Positions 1 to 7,832 of a stretch of DNA of 64,000 nt are shown here, one piece after another (the first letter of the stretch is position 1; every line of letters begins with the position of its first letter). The position numbers were made by a program, and so were the translations under genes. Source of the stretch: Flavobacterium sp. 245 (lineage in GTDB: Bacteria; Bacteroidota; Bacteroidia; Flavobacteriales; Flavobacteriaceae); assembly GCF_004362055.1 (NCBI RefSeq), contig NZ_SNXB01000001.1:1-64000 (forward strand), given 5' to 3'. The notes under the pieces are model-generated. The model did not search any database, was not told where the DNA came from, and was given only the letters and a program-made list of their open reading frames with translations.

Positions 1-30
1 TAAAGTCGAATCTTGACTATTATTTCTCAT
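1..30 (-). CDS. Start of an unidentified gene leaving the window
   Basis: An ATG at 30-28 on the minus strand opens ten sense codons (MRNNSQDSTL) that run off the left edge. A TAnnTTTG-type -7 element lies about 60 bases upstream (92-99) and a perfect hairpin fills the leader (32-64). These suggest a real gene start, but ten codons do not allow identification. Confidence 0.35.
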   Translation of the reverse strand, partial: MRNNSQDSTL

Positions 31-31
31 C

Positions 32-64
32 GTAACAAAATTTATTAAAGTTAAATTTTGTTAC
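32..64. repeat. Perfect 13-bp inverted repeat in a leader
   Basis: The arms GTAACAAAATTTA (32-44) and TAAATTTTGTTAC (52-64) are perfectly complementary around a 7-base loop. The repeat lies directly before the minus-strand ATG at 30. It could be an operator or an mRNA hairpin masking translation. It has no GC-rich core or T tract, so it is not a typical terminator. Confidence 0.6.
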
Positions 65-91
65 CGAATTATCTAACCTTTACAGAAATGA

Positions 92-99
92 CAAAAATA
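92..99 (-). promoter_or_regulatory. Candidate -7 element (TATTTTTG) for the gene leaving the window
   Basis: Read on the minus strand this is TATTTTTG, matching the Bacteroidetes -7 consensus TAnnTTTG. A TTG about 21 bases upstream (121-123) could serve as the -33 element. It lies just beyond the terminator of the DUF3127 operon. Confidence 0.4.
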
Positions 100-122
100 C
101 GTTCACTTTCAACAAAAAAACA

Positions 123-166
123 AAATTCCAAATTCCAATTTCAACTGAATTTGGAATTTGGAATTT
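123..166 (-). terminator. Terminator built from the AATTCCAAATTCC palindrome
   Basis: Arms at 123-138 and 151-166 are perfectly complementary over 16 bp around a 12-base loop. On the minus strand the stem is followed by a T-rich run. It ends the flavin reductase-DUF3127 operon. The same palindrome recurs at 7947-8005 and 46768-46819. Confidence 0.7.
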
Positions 167-189
167 AAAATATTATAATTTCTAAACTC

Positions 190-561
190 TTAGAAAGGCA
201 AATCGTCTGGTTCGTCTTCGTTAATGCTAGCTGCTGGCGCAAATGTCTCTGCTGCTGGCATTGGAGCTCCTTGTGCTGGACCTTCTGGAGCTAATCTTTC
301 AATTCTCCATCCTTGAATACTATTAAAATATCTAGTTTCACCTTGTGGGTTAACCCATTCTCTTCCTCTTAAATTGATAGAAACTTTTACTGCTTCACCT
401 TGCTTATAGCTGCTTAATAAATCGCATTTATCTTGTGTAAATTCAATCAAAATGTGTTGAGGATATTGTTCGTCTGTTGTAACAACCAACTCTCTTTTTT
501 TGAATGCAGCACTAACTTGTTGCTCAGGATTAACCACTTTTACTTTTCCTATAACTTCCAT
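190..561 (-). CDS. DUF3127 protein with an SSB-like acidic C-terminal tip
   Basis: This 123-residue protein belongs to the Bacteroidetes DUF3127 family. The first ~90 residues look like a compact beta-rich domain. A low-complexity Ala/Pro linker follows, then an acidic tail ending EDEPDDLPF. That tail closely resembles the end of bacterial SSB (DDDIPF), which docks replication and repair proteins. By inference it is a nucleic-acid-associated protein or SSB mimic, but no function is established from the sequence. It lies 31 bases after the flavin reductase stop, so the two are probably co-transcribed, and a strong hairpin follows. The start ATG is the first in frame and gives a plausible domain start. 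Confidence 0.8.
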   Translation of the reverse strand: MEVIGKVKVVNPEQQVSAAFKKRELVVTTDEQYPQHILIEFTQDKCDLLSSYKQGEAVKVSINLRGREWVNPQGETRYFNSIQGWRIERLAPEGPAQGAPMPAAETFAPAASINEDEPDDLPF

Positions 562-592
562 CTTCGTCTATAATTAATTATTGTTTCTATTC

Positions 593-1468
593 TTATTTTT
601 TAGCCAAAAGTACTTTCCAAGCGGATTCAATATCATCATCATTCAGATATTTTTTGGCTTCTAAATGCACTTTTTCCTGATCATCTGAGCTCAAAACTCC
701 TTTCACAGAAAAATTTTCTTTCACAAATATACTAACTTCTTCCATTGTAGGCAAGGCCTCTATATTTCCTAATTTTCCTAAATCATTTCCAGTAAAAACG
801 GAACTTTCCTTGATAAAATTCGGAATTGCATCTACACCTACACCAAGAGTTGTCAGCGGTTTTGGCACTTCAAAAAGTCCTTGATTAGATCTTGAATACC
901 AATCTTTTCCTAACCTTGAAACCAAATCAATTTTATGCTGATCGATTGCTCCATTTTCATCCAAAATTGACTCATGAATATGCATTTTAACCACTTCACA
1001 CAAGATCAAGTTTCCTGCTCCACCTTCTGTTCCTAACGGAATAATTTGCGTTATCTTGCATTCAAATTGCACTGGAGATTCTTTTACGCGATAAGGTTTG
1101 ACCAAATCTGAAGGAATCTGTGTTAATCCAGCTTTTATAAATTCGTTTACACCTTCTGCATACTCTGTACTTGCTAAAGATGTCTGTTGCACCAAATCAT
1201 AATTCACGACATTAATTACAACTTCACGCGTTGCTTCGGCATTAATTAAAGTGTGTTTTACAGTATTGTCGCGAACTCGTCTTGCAGGCGAAAAAATCAA
1301 AATTGGCGGATTGGCACTGAATACATTAAAGAAACTGAAAGGTGACAAATTAGGAATTCCCTTTGCACTCATTGTACTTGCAAATGCAATTGGACGCGGC
1401 CCTACAGAACTTTGCAGATAACCATGCAATTTTGCGGTTGGTATCTCTTTTGGATCGATGCTAATCAT
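593..1468 (-). CDS. Flavin reductase family protein (flavoredoxin-like)
   Basis: This 291-residue cytoplasmic protein has a flavin-reductase/FMN-binding split barrel in its first ~200 residues. Near the N-terminus is the family signature SSVGPRPIAFAST, followed by LSPFSFFNVFSANPP, which contributes to the FMN site. Members use bound FMN for NAD(P)H-dependent reduction or electron transfer; the partner here is unknown. The C-terminal ~80 residues are a family-typical extension. It is the first gene of a two-gene minus-strand unit with the DUF3127 protein, divergent from the histidine kinase at 1629. Confidence 0.85.
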   Translation of the reverse strand: MISIDPKEIPTAKLHGYLQSSVGPRPIAFASTMSAKGIPNLSPFSFFNVFSANPPILIFSPARRVRDNTVKHTLINAEATREVVINVVNYDLVQQTSLASTEYAEGVNEFIKAGLTQIPSDLVKPYRVKESPVQFECKITQIIPLGTEGGAGNLILCEVVKMHIHESILDENGAIDQHKIDLVSRLGKDWYSRSNQGLFEVPKPLTTLGVGVDAIPNFIKESSVFTGNDLGKLGNIEALPTMEEVSIFVKENFSVKGVLSSDDQEKVHLEAKKYLNDDDIESAWKVLLAKK

Positions 1469-1628
1469 AATTTTTTCTTTTTAACCAAACCTCATTTTGG
1501 TAACTGCAAAAGTATAGAAATGGTTTAATCCGAAGAAATTCTTTCAGACATAAAAACAAAAATCTTTAAACAAAAGCAAAATATAAAATGCGTTTATTTC
1601 GTTATATTTATACCTCAAAAATTAATTT

Positions 1629-2777
1629 ATGCACTTTTCTGAACGCAGAAATACAACTCGTTGGGTTATAATTCTTATTTCCTTTTTAATCATTACTTTG
1701 ATTCTTTGGAATACGTATACTTTTTTTCAGATTTTCAAAAATGAAGAACGTCTGAAAATGAAGCTTTTTGCCGATGCACAAATTACAATTGTAAACGCAG
1801 ACGAAAATACGGATGTCGAATTGCCTCTTCAAATTTTCAGCAATAATACTTCAATCCCGGTTGTATTGATGCTTTATGACAATGTAGTAAGTTCAAAAAA
1901 TGTTCCCGATGAAATCCTAAATGACAAGAAAAAACTAAAAACATTTTTAAAGAATTTAAGCAACGAAAACGAACCCATAACTTTTGAGTATGCGCCAGGA
2001 AAATACCAAAAACTTTATTACGGAAATTCGGCATTGCTTAACAAATTAAAATATTATCCAGTTGCGCTCTTGCTTATTGTATTTTTGTTTGTTGCTTTAA
2101 TTTATAATTTTTACAAAAGCACAAAAATGGCCACACAAAATAAATTGTGGGCTGGTATGGCAAAAGAAACCGCACATCAAATTGGTACGCCATTGTCGTC
2201 TTTAATTGGGTGGATTGAAATTCTAAAAACAGAAGATATTGATTCGTCTATCACTTCAGAAATTGAGAAAGATATTACGCGTCTGCAGACTATTACAGAT
2301 CGTTTTTCTAAAATTGGGTCTGTTCCTGTTTTAGAAACTCACGATATTGTTTCAGAGACTTTAAACGCCTTTAAATATTTACAATCACGTTTTTCAAAAC
2401 AGGTTGCTTTTTCTTATCATACTCCTATAGATCCAATTATGGTTCAGATAAATCCAATTCTTTATAGCTGGACAATCGAAAATCTTGTAAAAAATGCCAT
2501 CGATGCAATGAAAGGAAAAGGAAGTTTGGAACTGCAAATTGAACAAGATGTACATCATGTAAAAATAAATGTAAAAGACTCCGGAACTGGAATTCCAAAA
2601 AAACAATTTAAAACAGTTTTTGAAACTGGCTTTACAACTAAAAAACGTGGGTGGGGCTTGGGACTTTCGCTAACCAAAAGAATTGTGGAAGAATACCATA
2701 ACGGTAAAATCAAAGTTTTACATTCTGAAATTGGAAAAGGAACTACTTTTCAGATTCAGTTGAATAAAAGTAATTAA
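1629..2777 (+). CDS. Membrane sensor histidine kinase without an adjacent regulator
   Basis: This 382-residue kinase has two transmembrane helices (about 12-34 and 143-162) flanking a ~105-residue extracytoplasmic sensor region. The cytoplasmic part carries an H-box with phospho-acceptor His183 (AHQIGTPLS). An N-box (ENLVKNAIDAM) and G-boxes (DSGTGIP, GWGLGLSLTKR) follow, so the HATPase_c domain looks intact. It would autophosphorylate in response to an envelope signal. No response regulator gene lies nearby, so the partner must be encoded elsewhere. Its 3' end overlaps the convergent transglutaminase gene by four bases. This overlap is unusual because no terminator separates the two. Confidence 0.9.
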   Translation: MHFSERRNTTRWVIILISFLIITLILWNTYTFFQIFKNEERLKMKLFADAQITIVNADENTDVELPLQIFSNNTSIPVVLMLYDNVVSSKNVPDEILNDKKKLKTFLKNLSNENEPITFEYAPGKYQKLYYGNSALLNKLKYYPVALLLIVFLFVALIYNFYKSTKMATQNKLWAGMAKETAHQIGTPLSSLIGWIEILKTEDIDSSITSEIEKDITRLQTITDRFSKIGSVPVLETHDIVSETLNAFKYLQSRFSKQVAFSYHTPIDPIMVQINPILYSWTIENLVKNAIDAMKGKGSLELQIEQDVHHVKINVKDSGTGIPKKQFKTVFETGFTTKKRGWGLGLSLTKRIVEEYHNGKIKVLHSEIGKGTTFQIQLNKSN

Positions 2778-3925
2778 TTTACTGGCACTCCAAAGAAAGT
2801 TACTTTGTTAAACATTGTTTTTCTCATCATCTTCGATTTGCCTAAATATTTATCAACAAACAAAACCTGGTCCTCTACTTGACTTAATATATTATTTACT
2901 CCCGTTTTTAAAGAGTTTACATTGGCTTGATTATTTTGTGAAACTGTACCTAAATTATCTAATAATTCTTTACTCTTTAAGAGTTTTGTTTTAGGCGAGT
3001 CAATCATTTTTTTTAATTCTTCATCTGAAACATTTGGCTTAAATTGATTATTTCTAAATGTTACAAATGAATTAAATTCATTTATGCCATCATTGTACAA
3101 GTTTACAATCTCATTAAATTTCAATCTTTCAGCTTCGCTTCTTTTATAGGATAATCGATCAAAAATCATGGCATTTTTAACACCATTTTTCTCAATTCTG
3201 TCTGCAGAACTTATTAATTGATCAATATAGGAGAGCGACTTATACTTTTCGATTTCAACTTCAAAATCAAATGTTTCTTTCGATTTATTTACAGCAAAAT
3301 TACCATTGTAGAATTCCTGGTTTGTTACAGGATAATTAAGAAATTGCCACATGTAATCAAAAGGCATATGAGATGTTATGATTTTAGATGGATCAGTCTT
3401 AAAATAATAATTATTTATCTTTTTTATGTATTTCCCGCCTACTATGGCTCCTGAACCCCAAGTGGGATCAAAAATTAACCATTTACCATCTATTTTTGCC
3501 CCGCACCATGCGTGTGAAATGTAATCTGTAAAACCTTTTTGCTTCGTGAATCCTTCAATTACAAAGCATTCAATTCCAACTTTGTTTGCAATTTCATTAA
3601 AGATTTCAGCGTAATGAATACAAACTCCTTTTCGCGTTTTAAGAGCTCTTTCAATTTTGTCACGTGAGCTTTCATTAAAATTTACGGCAAACATGTTTTC
3701 AACATCATAGATGATATTCGAAGCTGTCCAATAATAAACAGCCCTTATCTTCTCATCATCAGTCTTAAAATTTAATTTAATATAATTGGCAATATCTTCT
3801 GTTGAATTAGTAGAACTGGAAGGAATAGTATTGATTTTGTTATCTACAAATTCATATTTGTTTTTAACTTGTCCTGCACTTATTATCGAATAAAATACAG
3901 TTATTAAGATTATATACTTTTTCAT
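2774..3925 (-). CDS. Secreted transglutaminase-like protein
   Basis: This 383-residue protein begins with a signal peptide (MKKYIILITVFYSIISAGQ). Residues ~40-170 form a transglutaminase-core/YebA-type domain. The catalytic Cys is in KGVCIHYAEIF, the His in SHAWCGAKIDG and the Asp in FDPTWGSG, so the Cys-His-Asp triad is complete. Bacterial members are mostly thought to act as proteases or peptide-modifying enzymes in the envelope. The C-terminal ~200 residues are helical and not recognised. The gene is separated by a weak terminator from the HIT gene upstream and converges on the histidine kinase. Confidence 0.8.
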   Translation of the reverse strand: MKKYIILITVFYSIISAGQVKNKYEFVDNKINTIPSSSTNSTEDIANYIKLNFKTDDEKIRAVYYWTASNIIYDVENMFAVNFNESSRDKIERALKTRKGVCIHYAEIFNEIANKVGIECFVIEGFTKQKGFTDYISHAWCGAKIDGKWLIFDPTWGSGAIVGGKYIKKINNYYFKTDPSKIITSHMPFDYMWQFLNYPVTNQEFYNGNFAVNKSKETFDFEVEIEKYKSLSYIDQLISSADRIEKNGVKNAMIFDRLSYKRSEAERLKFNEIVNLYNDGINEFNSFVTFRNNQFKPNVSDEELKKMIDSPKTKLLKSKELLDNLGTVSQNNQANVNSLKTGVNNILSQVEDQVLFVDKYLGKSKMMRKTMFNKVTFFGVPVN

Positions 3926-3940
3926 TAGACCTCTGCATAA

Positions 3941-3968
3941 AAAAAAACCACAATTTTTAGTTGTGATC
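3941..3968 (-). terminator. Terminator after the HIT gene
   Basis: On the minus strand ATCACAA and TTGTGGT pair around a 7-base loop, with one G-U pair, and a run of ten T follows. It lies between the HIT stop and the transglutaminase start. Confidence 0.55.
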
Positions 3969-3993
3969 TTTTTTAATATAATTCTTTTCTTTT

Positions 3994-4380
3994 TTACAAA
4001 TTTGCATGAATACTTTCAGCCAAATCCTCAAACTCTTCTTTTGAAAGTTTTACTTTGTTTTGAAAACGCATTTCATCCATATGGTTTAACGGAATCAAAT
4101 GCACATGCGTATGAGGAACTTCTAATCCTACAACGGCAACACCTACTCTTTTGCATGGAACTGTTTTTTCTAAAGCAATTGCTACTTTCTTAGAAAACTT
4201 CATCAAACCTAAATACAGTTCGTCATCCATATCAAAAATCTTATCGATTTCTTGTTTTGGAATACAAAGCGTGTGTCCTTTTGCATTTGGGTTAACATCT
4301 AAAAAAGCTAAAAAGTTTTCATCTTCAGCAACTTTAAATGCAGGAATTTCTCCGTTTACTATTTTTGTGAATATAGACAT
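3994..4380 (-). CDS. HIT family nucleotide hydrolase/transferase
   Basis: This 128-residue protein is of normal HIT length. The histidine triad is present as HTHVHLIPL near residue 92, and the N-terminal MSIFTKIVNGEIPAFKVAEDE is typical of HINT-type members. These enzymes hydrolyse AMP- or nucleoside-linked phosphoramidates and nucleotidyl conjugates in the cytoplasm. The physiological substrate cannot be read from sequence. It lies directly downstream of greA in the same orientation, 76 bases away. The gap contains a dispersed palindromic repeat. Confidence 0.9.
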   Translation of the reverse strand: MSIFTKIVNGEIPAFKVAEDENFLAFLDVNPNAKGHTLCIPKQEIDKIFDMDDELYLGLMKFSKKVAIALEKTVPCKRVGVAVVGLEVPHTHVHLIPLNHMDEMRFQNKVKLSKEEFEDLAESIHANL

Positions 4381-4432
4381 TGTTTATTCGTTTATTTGGT
4401 TAACCGTTTAACCGATTGAACTTTAATCGTAG

Positions 4433-4456
4433 GATTGCTTCGTTCTTCGCAATGAC
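4433..4456. repeat. Dispersed intergenic repeat of the 'TCATTGCGA..AACGAAGCAATC' kind
   Basis: The 24-base segment resembles a palindromic element I recall as common between genes in Flavobacteriia. It sits between greA and the HIT gene. Only one copy is seen here, so the family assignment rests on recollection. Confidence 0.4.
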
Positions 4457-4933
4457 TTAGTCTCTTGAAATTTCAAGAATTTCAAATTTCAAAACACCAT
4501 TTGGAACCGTAATTTCGGCTACTTCTCCAACTGATTTTCCTAATAAACCTTTTCCAATAGGAGAAGTTACTGAGATTTTTCCAGTTTTCAAATCAGCTTC
4601 ACTTTCTGCAACAAGCGTGTACTTCATTTCCATTCCGTTGCTTTGATTTTTGATTTTTACATTAGATAAAACCAAAGCTTTCGAAACATCTAATTGTGAT
4701 TCATCTATTAATCTGGCATTAGAATATACTTCTTCCAGCTTAGCAATTCTCATTTCTAATAAACCTTGTGCTTCTTTTGCTGCATCATATTCTGCGTTCT
4801 CAGATAAATCACCTTTATCTCTTGCCTCTGCTATATCTTGAGATGCCTTTGGACGCATTACACTTTTTAAATGCTCCAACTCATCCTTTAATTTTTTTAA
4901 TCCTTCTGCTGTATAATAAGATACTTTACTCAT
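4457..4933 (-). CDS. greA: Transcription elongation factor GreA
   Basis: This protein has 158 residues, the standard GreA length. The N-terminal antiparallel coiled coil (~1-75) holds the tip acidic motif (DLSENAEYDAAKEAQ). The C-terminal FKBP-like domain has the expected SPIGKGLLGKSVGE segment. GreA enters the RNA polymerase secondary channel and stimulates cleavage of backtracked transcripts. The gene has its own leader with a terminator-like hairpin (4952-4987) directly at the predicted transcription start, suggesting leader-level control. The HIT gene follows on the same strand. Confidence 0.97.
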   Translation of the reverse strand: MSKVSYYTAEGLKKLKDELEHLKSVMRPKASQDIAEARDKGDLSENAEYDAAKEAQGLLEMRIAKLEEVYSNARLIDESQLDVSKALVLSNVKIKNQSNGMEMKYTLVAESEADLKTGKISVTSPIGKGLLGKSVGEVAEITVPNGVLKFEILEISRD

Positions 4934-4951
4934 AACTTCATCGTTTATATA

Positions 4952-4987
4952 AATACAAAAAATCCCATCGGGACGGGATTTTGTATT
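4952..4987 (-). promoter_or_regulatory. Terminator-like hairpin in the greA leader
   Basis: Read on the minus strand, AATACAAAATCCC pairs with GGGATTTTTTGTATT, with two extra T, and six T follow the GGGA. It begins at or very near the predicted start point of greA transcription. It may cause early termination, or simply protect the 5' end. Confidence 0.5.
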
Positions 4988-4988
4988 A

Positions 4989-4996
4989 CAAATATA
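4989..4996 (-). promoter_or_regulatory. -7 element (TATATTTG) of the greA promoter
   Basis: On the minus strand the sequence TATATTTG matches TAnnTTTG exactly. It would start transcription near 4984, about 50 bases before the greA ATG. No clear -33 element is visible. Confidence 0.5.
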
Positions 4997-5057
4997 CTAT
5001 TATTTTTAATAGAACATAATTATATGTTAATCATATAAAAATCAAAACTAAATATTT

Positions 5058-5065
5058 TATTTTTG
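5058..5065 (+). promoter_or_regulatory. -7 element (TATTTTTG) of the Rieske-like lipoprotein gene
   Basis: TATTTTTG matches the Flavobacterium -7 consensus and lies 23 bases before the ATG at 5089. The predicted leader is short. No matching -33 element is seen. Confidence 0.4.
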
Positions 5066-5088
5066 TTTCTTTAATCCTTACTAAAATA

Positions 5089-5502
5089 ATGAAAAAAATC
5101 TGGCTCTTAATCGTCTTTGTTTGTGCACTTTCTGCTTGCAGTGACAGCGAACGCAGCAACAATAATCCTTACATTCCAAACTACTCTGTGAATTTATCTG
5201 TAGATATGAATTTGCCAGCTTATTCGAATTTAAAATTTGTAAGTAATGGAGTCATTGTTCCTAACTTTGGAGCAAAAGGAATTATTATTTTTAATGCGGG
5301 AAGCGGTTATAATGCTTTTGACGCTGCCTGCCCTAATCAAGAACTTACTTCTTGTACAGCAATGACAATTGACGGCATAAATGCAGTCTGTTCTTGCGAT
5401 AAGGCTCAATACAGTTTGTTTACTGGTCTGGGAGGAAAAGAATATCCGTTGAAACAATATCGTGTCGAAGTAATAGGATCTGTGATTCACGTTTATAATT
5501 AA
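5089..5502 (+). CDS. Small Rieske-fold-like lipoprotein lacking the cluster histidines
   Basis: This 137-residue protein has a lipoprotein signal (LSAC, Cys17), so it is probably membrane-anchored. The arrangement DAACPNQ ... CSCDKAQYSLFTG ... YPLKQYRVEVIGSVIHVYN follows the layout of a small Rieske ferredoxin. The C-x-H and C-x-x-H ligand pairs are missing: the cysteines remain, but the histidines are replaced. A [2Fe-2S] Rieske cluster is therefore unlikely, and the cysteines may form disulfides. Its function is unknown. It is divergent from greA and shares a bidirectional terminator with the convergent TonB receptor gene. Confidence 0.75.
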   Translation: MKKIWLLIVFVCALSACSDSERSNNNPYIPNYSVNLSVDMNLPAYSNLKFVSNGVIVPNFGAKGIIIFNAGSGYNAFDAACPNQELTSCTAMTIDGINAVCSCDKAQYSLFTGLGGKEYPLKQYRVEVIGSVIHVYN

Positions 5503-5505
5503 AAT

Positions 5506-5541
5506 AAAAAAGCCTGAAAGTTTAAATTTTCAGGCTTTTTT
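5506..5541. terminator. Bidirectional terminator
   Basis: AAAAAAGCCTGAAA and TTTTCAGGCTTTTTT form a strong stem flanked by A and T runs. It serves both the Rieske-like gene (plus) and the TonB receptor gene (minus). Confidence 0.85.
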
Positions 5542-5546
5542 ATTTT

Positions 5547-7733
5547 TTAAAATTTCAAGGTTAATCCGGCTAAGAAATTAATTCCCGCCTGAGGATAATA
5601 ATACGGATAAACATCCCACATATATCCGTTTGAAACATATTTCTTGTCTAAAATATTATTTACCAAACCTGTAATCATAATGGATTTGAAAACAGACTTT
5701 GGTTTTATTTCATAAGACACATTCAAATCGTTTACAAAATAATCAGCCAGCTTTGCCGATGGCAATTCGATATTATTCATGTATTGCTCGCCAACATATT
5801 TTTGCAATAATGAAATATGCAAACTCTTAATTGGGCTGTACACAATTATATTTCCAGCGATTACTTCTGGCGAATAAGCAATTTTAGTTGTTCCGTAATT
5901 TTGTCCTTCAACAGCCAAATCAACATTTTTGTTACTGCTTAGCGTAAAGTTTGGTCGAATGATAAATTGCTCTGAAAGTTTGATTGTAGCATCAAATTCA
6001 AACCCTAAACGGTAACTTTTATCTGTATTAGAACGAATTGGCGCTCCAACATCATCTAATGTTCCAGTTAAAATTAGCTGATCTTTATATGCCATATAAT
6101 AGAAGTTAGAATTCAACTGAAATTTCTCCGAATTGAATCTCCAACCTAGTTCAAAATCATTTAGTTTTTCTGGTTTTACATTTCCGCCTTCATAATCTGT
6201 TCTGTTTGGCTCACGGTTAGCGCGTGCATACGAAAAGTACAAAGTGTTTTTTTGATTGATTTCGTAGTTCAAACCAGCTTTTGGGTTGAAGAAATTGAAA
6301 TTATCATCAACTAAACCAGTGTCTGCACTATTGGATTTGTATTTTACATTTCGATATTGCAAATCGCCATAGAAACTTAATTTTTCAGTAAACTGATAAT
6401 TGGCTTTTGCGAAAATATTTCCATCTGTTTTTGTTGAAAAATCATCGTAATAATGATCGCCTAATTCTGAGTTTGAAGCATATCTTGCCCAAATCACTTT
6501 TCCAAAATGATCGCCTTCATATTTATTCCAGCCTCCGCCAAAAATAACATCCAGTTTTTCATCTTTATATTTTATGGAAAAAGTGGTTCCGTAAAAATCA
6601 TTATCTAGCCATTTTTGACGAATCAAGTCAGTTCCCGGAACTAGATCTCCGTTACTGTCTTCGACCGTCTTTGTTGGCTGAATTGGCCCGTAGCCATCTA
6701 CTGGTTCATCGTATTTGTAATTCTCATAGTACCCTTTTCCTTTTGTATAATGAAAAGCTAGGTTTGTACTCCATTTATCCGAAAAAGATTCACTCCAATG
6801 CAATTGATAATGGTCTTGCTGATAATTATCGGTTTCATTATCATAAAAACGAATTTTTCCAGATTCGTCTGTGTACATCCCTGCAGAATTGAAAGTACGA
6901 TTTTCGTTTAAAGTTTCGGCATCGATTCCATTCCAGGATTGGTATGTTTTTTCGGTTCCACCAAAAACCAATGCTTTAATTAAAGTTGTTTTACCTACAT
7001 AAGTTCCCTGCAAGAAATAAGATTTTAAATTAGAACTCGCTCGATCAATATAACCATCCGATTTGATTCTTGACAAACGTCCGGCAAGTTCAAAATGATC
7101 ATTTAGTAAACCAGTGCTAAACTTTACCGTATTTTTCTGAGAATTAAAACTTCCAAAAGAGCTTGAAATTTCACCATTTGCTTTTGAAGCATAATTATCT
7201 GTCAGCATATTTAAACTTGCTCCAAAAGCGCCAGAACCGTTTGTAGATGTTCCAACACCTCTTTGTAATTGAAGACTTTCTACCGAAGAAGCAAAATCGG
7301 GCATGTTTACCCAGAAAGTTCCTTGACTCTCAGCATCGTTGTATGGAATTCCATTGATTGTAACGTTTACCCTCGTTGCATCGCTTCCACGAACACGAAT
7401 ACCGCTATAACCTATTCCGTTTCCAGCATCTGATGTAGTGACCACTGAAGGAAGATAATTCATTAAAGTAGGAATGTCTTGTCCCAGATTTCTGAATTTA
7501 ATTTCTTTTTTATCCATATTACTAAAAGTAACCGGAGTTTTTGCTGTAACACGTACAGCGGAAACTAACACATCATCAAGTTTATTGACTTTTGTAGAAT
7601 CTTGTTCCTGAGAAAAAGAAATTAGAGTAAAGAAAATAGAGAATAGAGTGAAGAAAATAGATTTGTTCAACTTTGAACCTTTGCATCTTTGAACCTTTGT
7701 ACCTCTAAAAGTACCTTTAAAAATAGTTTTCAT
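5547..7733 (-). CDS. TonB-dependent outer-membrane receptor, probably for thiamine
   Basis: This 728-residue receptor has a plug domain around residues 55-175 (LGQDIPTLMNYLPSVV, then IRVRGSDATRVNVTINGIPYNDAESQGTFW). A 22-strand-type barrel follows, ending in an aromatic strand (FLAGLTLKF). A TPP riboswitch with its own promoter precedes the gene. From known biology of riboswitch-controlled receptors in Bacteroidetes, uptake of thiamine or its phosphates is inferred. The start at 7733 places a repeat-derived, basic segment (GTFRGTKVQRCKGSK) before the hydrophobic signal core. A TTG within 7680-7650 is an alternative start. The start codon is partly buried in a perfect hairpin. Confidence 0.88.
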   Translation of the reverse strand: MKTIFKGTFRGTKVQRCKGSKLNKSIFFTLFSIFFTLISFSQEQDSTKVNKLDDVLVSAVRVTAKTPVTFSNMDKKEIKFRNLGQDIPTLMNYLPSVVTTSDAGNGIGYSGIRVRGSDATRVNVTINGIPYNDAESQGTFWVNMPDFASSVESLQLQRGVGTSTNGSGAFGASLNMLTDNYASKANGEISSSFGSFNSQKNTVKFSTGLLNDHFELAGRLSRIKSDGYIDRASSNLKSYFLQGTYVGKTTLIKALVFGGTEKTYQSWNGIDAETLNENRTFNSAGMYTDESGKIRFYDNETDNYQQDHYQLHWSESFSDKWSTNLAFHYTKGKGYYENYKYDEPVDGYGPIQPTKTVEDSNGDLVPGTDLIRQKWLDNDFYGTTFSIKYKDEKLDVIFGGGWNKYEGDHFGKVIWARYASNSELGDHYYDDFSTKTDGNIFAKANYQFTEKLSFYGDLQYRNVKYKSNSADTGLVDDNFNFFNPKAGLNYEINQKNTLYFSYARANREPNRTDYEGGNVKPEKLNDFELGWRFNSEKFQLNSNFYYMAYKDQLILTGTLDDVGAPIRSNTDKSYRLGFEFDATIKLSEQFIIRPNFTLSSNKNVDLAVEGQNYGTTKIAYSPEVIAGNIIVYSPIKSLHISLLQKYVGEQYMNNIELPSAKLADYFVNDLNVSYEIKPKSVFKSIMITGLVNNILDKKYVSNGYMWDVYPYYYPQAGINFLAGLTLKF

Positions 7734-7751
7734 TCGTAAAAAATTACGAAT
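7732..7751 (-). promoter_or_regulatory. Perfect hairpin that includes the start codon of the TonB receptor
   Basis: On the minus strand ATTCGTAA (7751-7744), a TTTT loop and TTACGAAT (7739-7732) form an 8-bp stem. The last two bases of the stem are the A and T of the ATG. Directly upstream, CCCCCTTTT could pair with AAAGGGG in the aptamer. Together these look like an expression platform acting on translation. Confidence 0.5.
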
Positions 7752-7832
7752 AAAAGGGGGAATTATTCTTTTGTTAAATTAATAAATTGTTTCACGACAA
7801 AATAAAGTGTGCACGCTCGATAGTGTCGTTTT

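Noticed and set aside
1837..2606. Minus-strand reading frames inside the histidine kinase
   Set aside because: They are out-of-phase shadows with Cys/Phe/Tyr-rich, domain-free translations. The same holds for similar short frames across the window.
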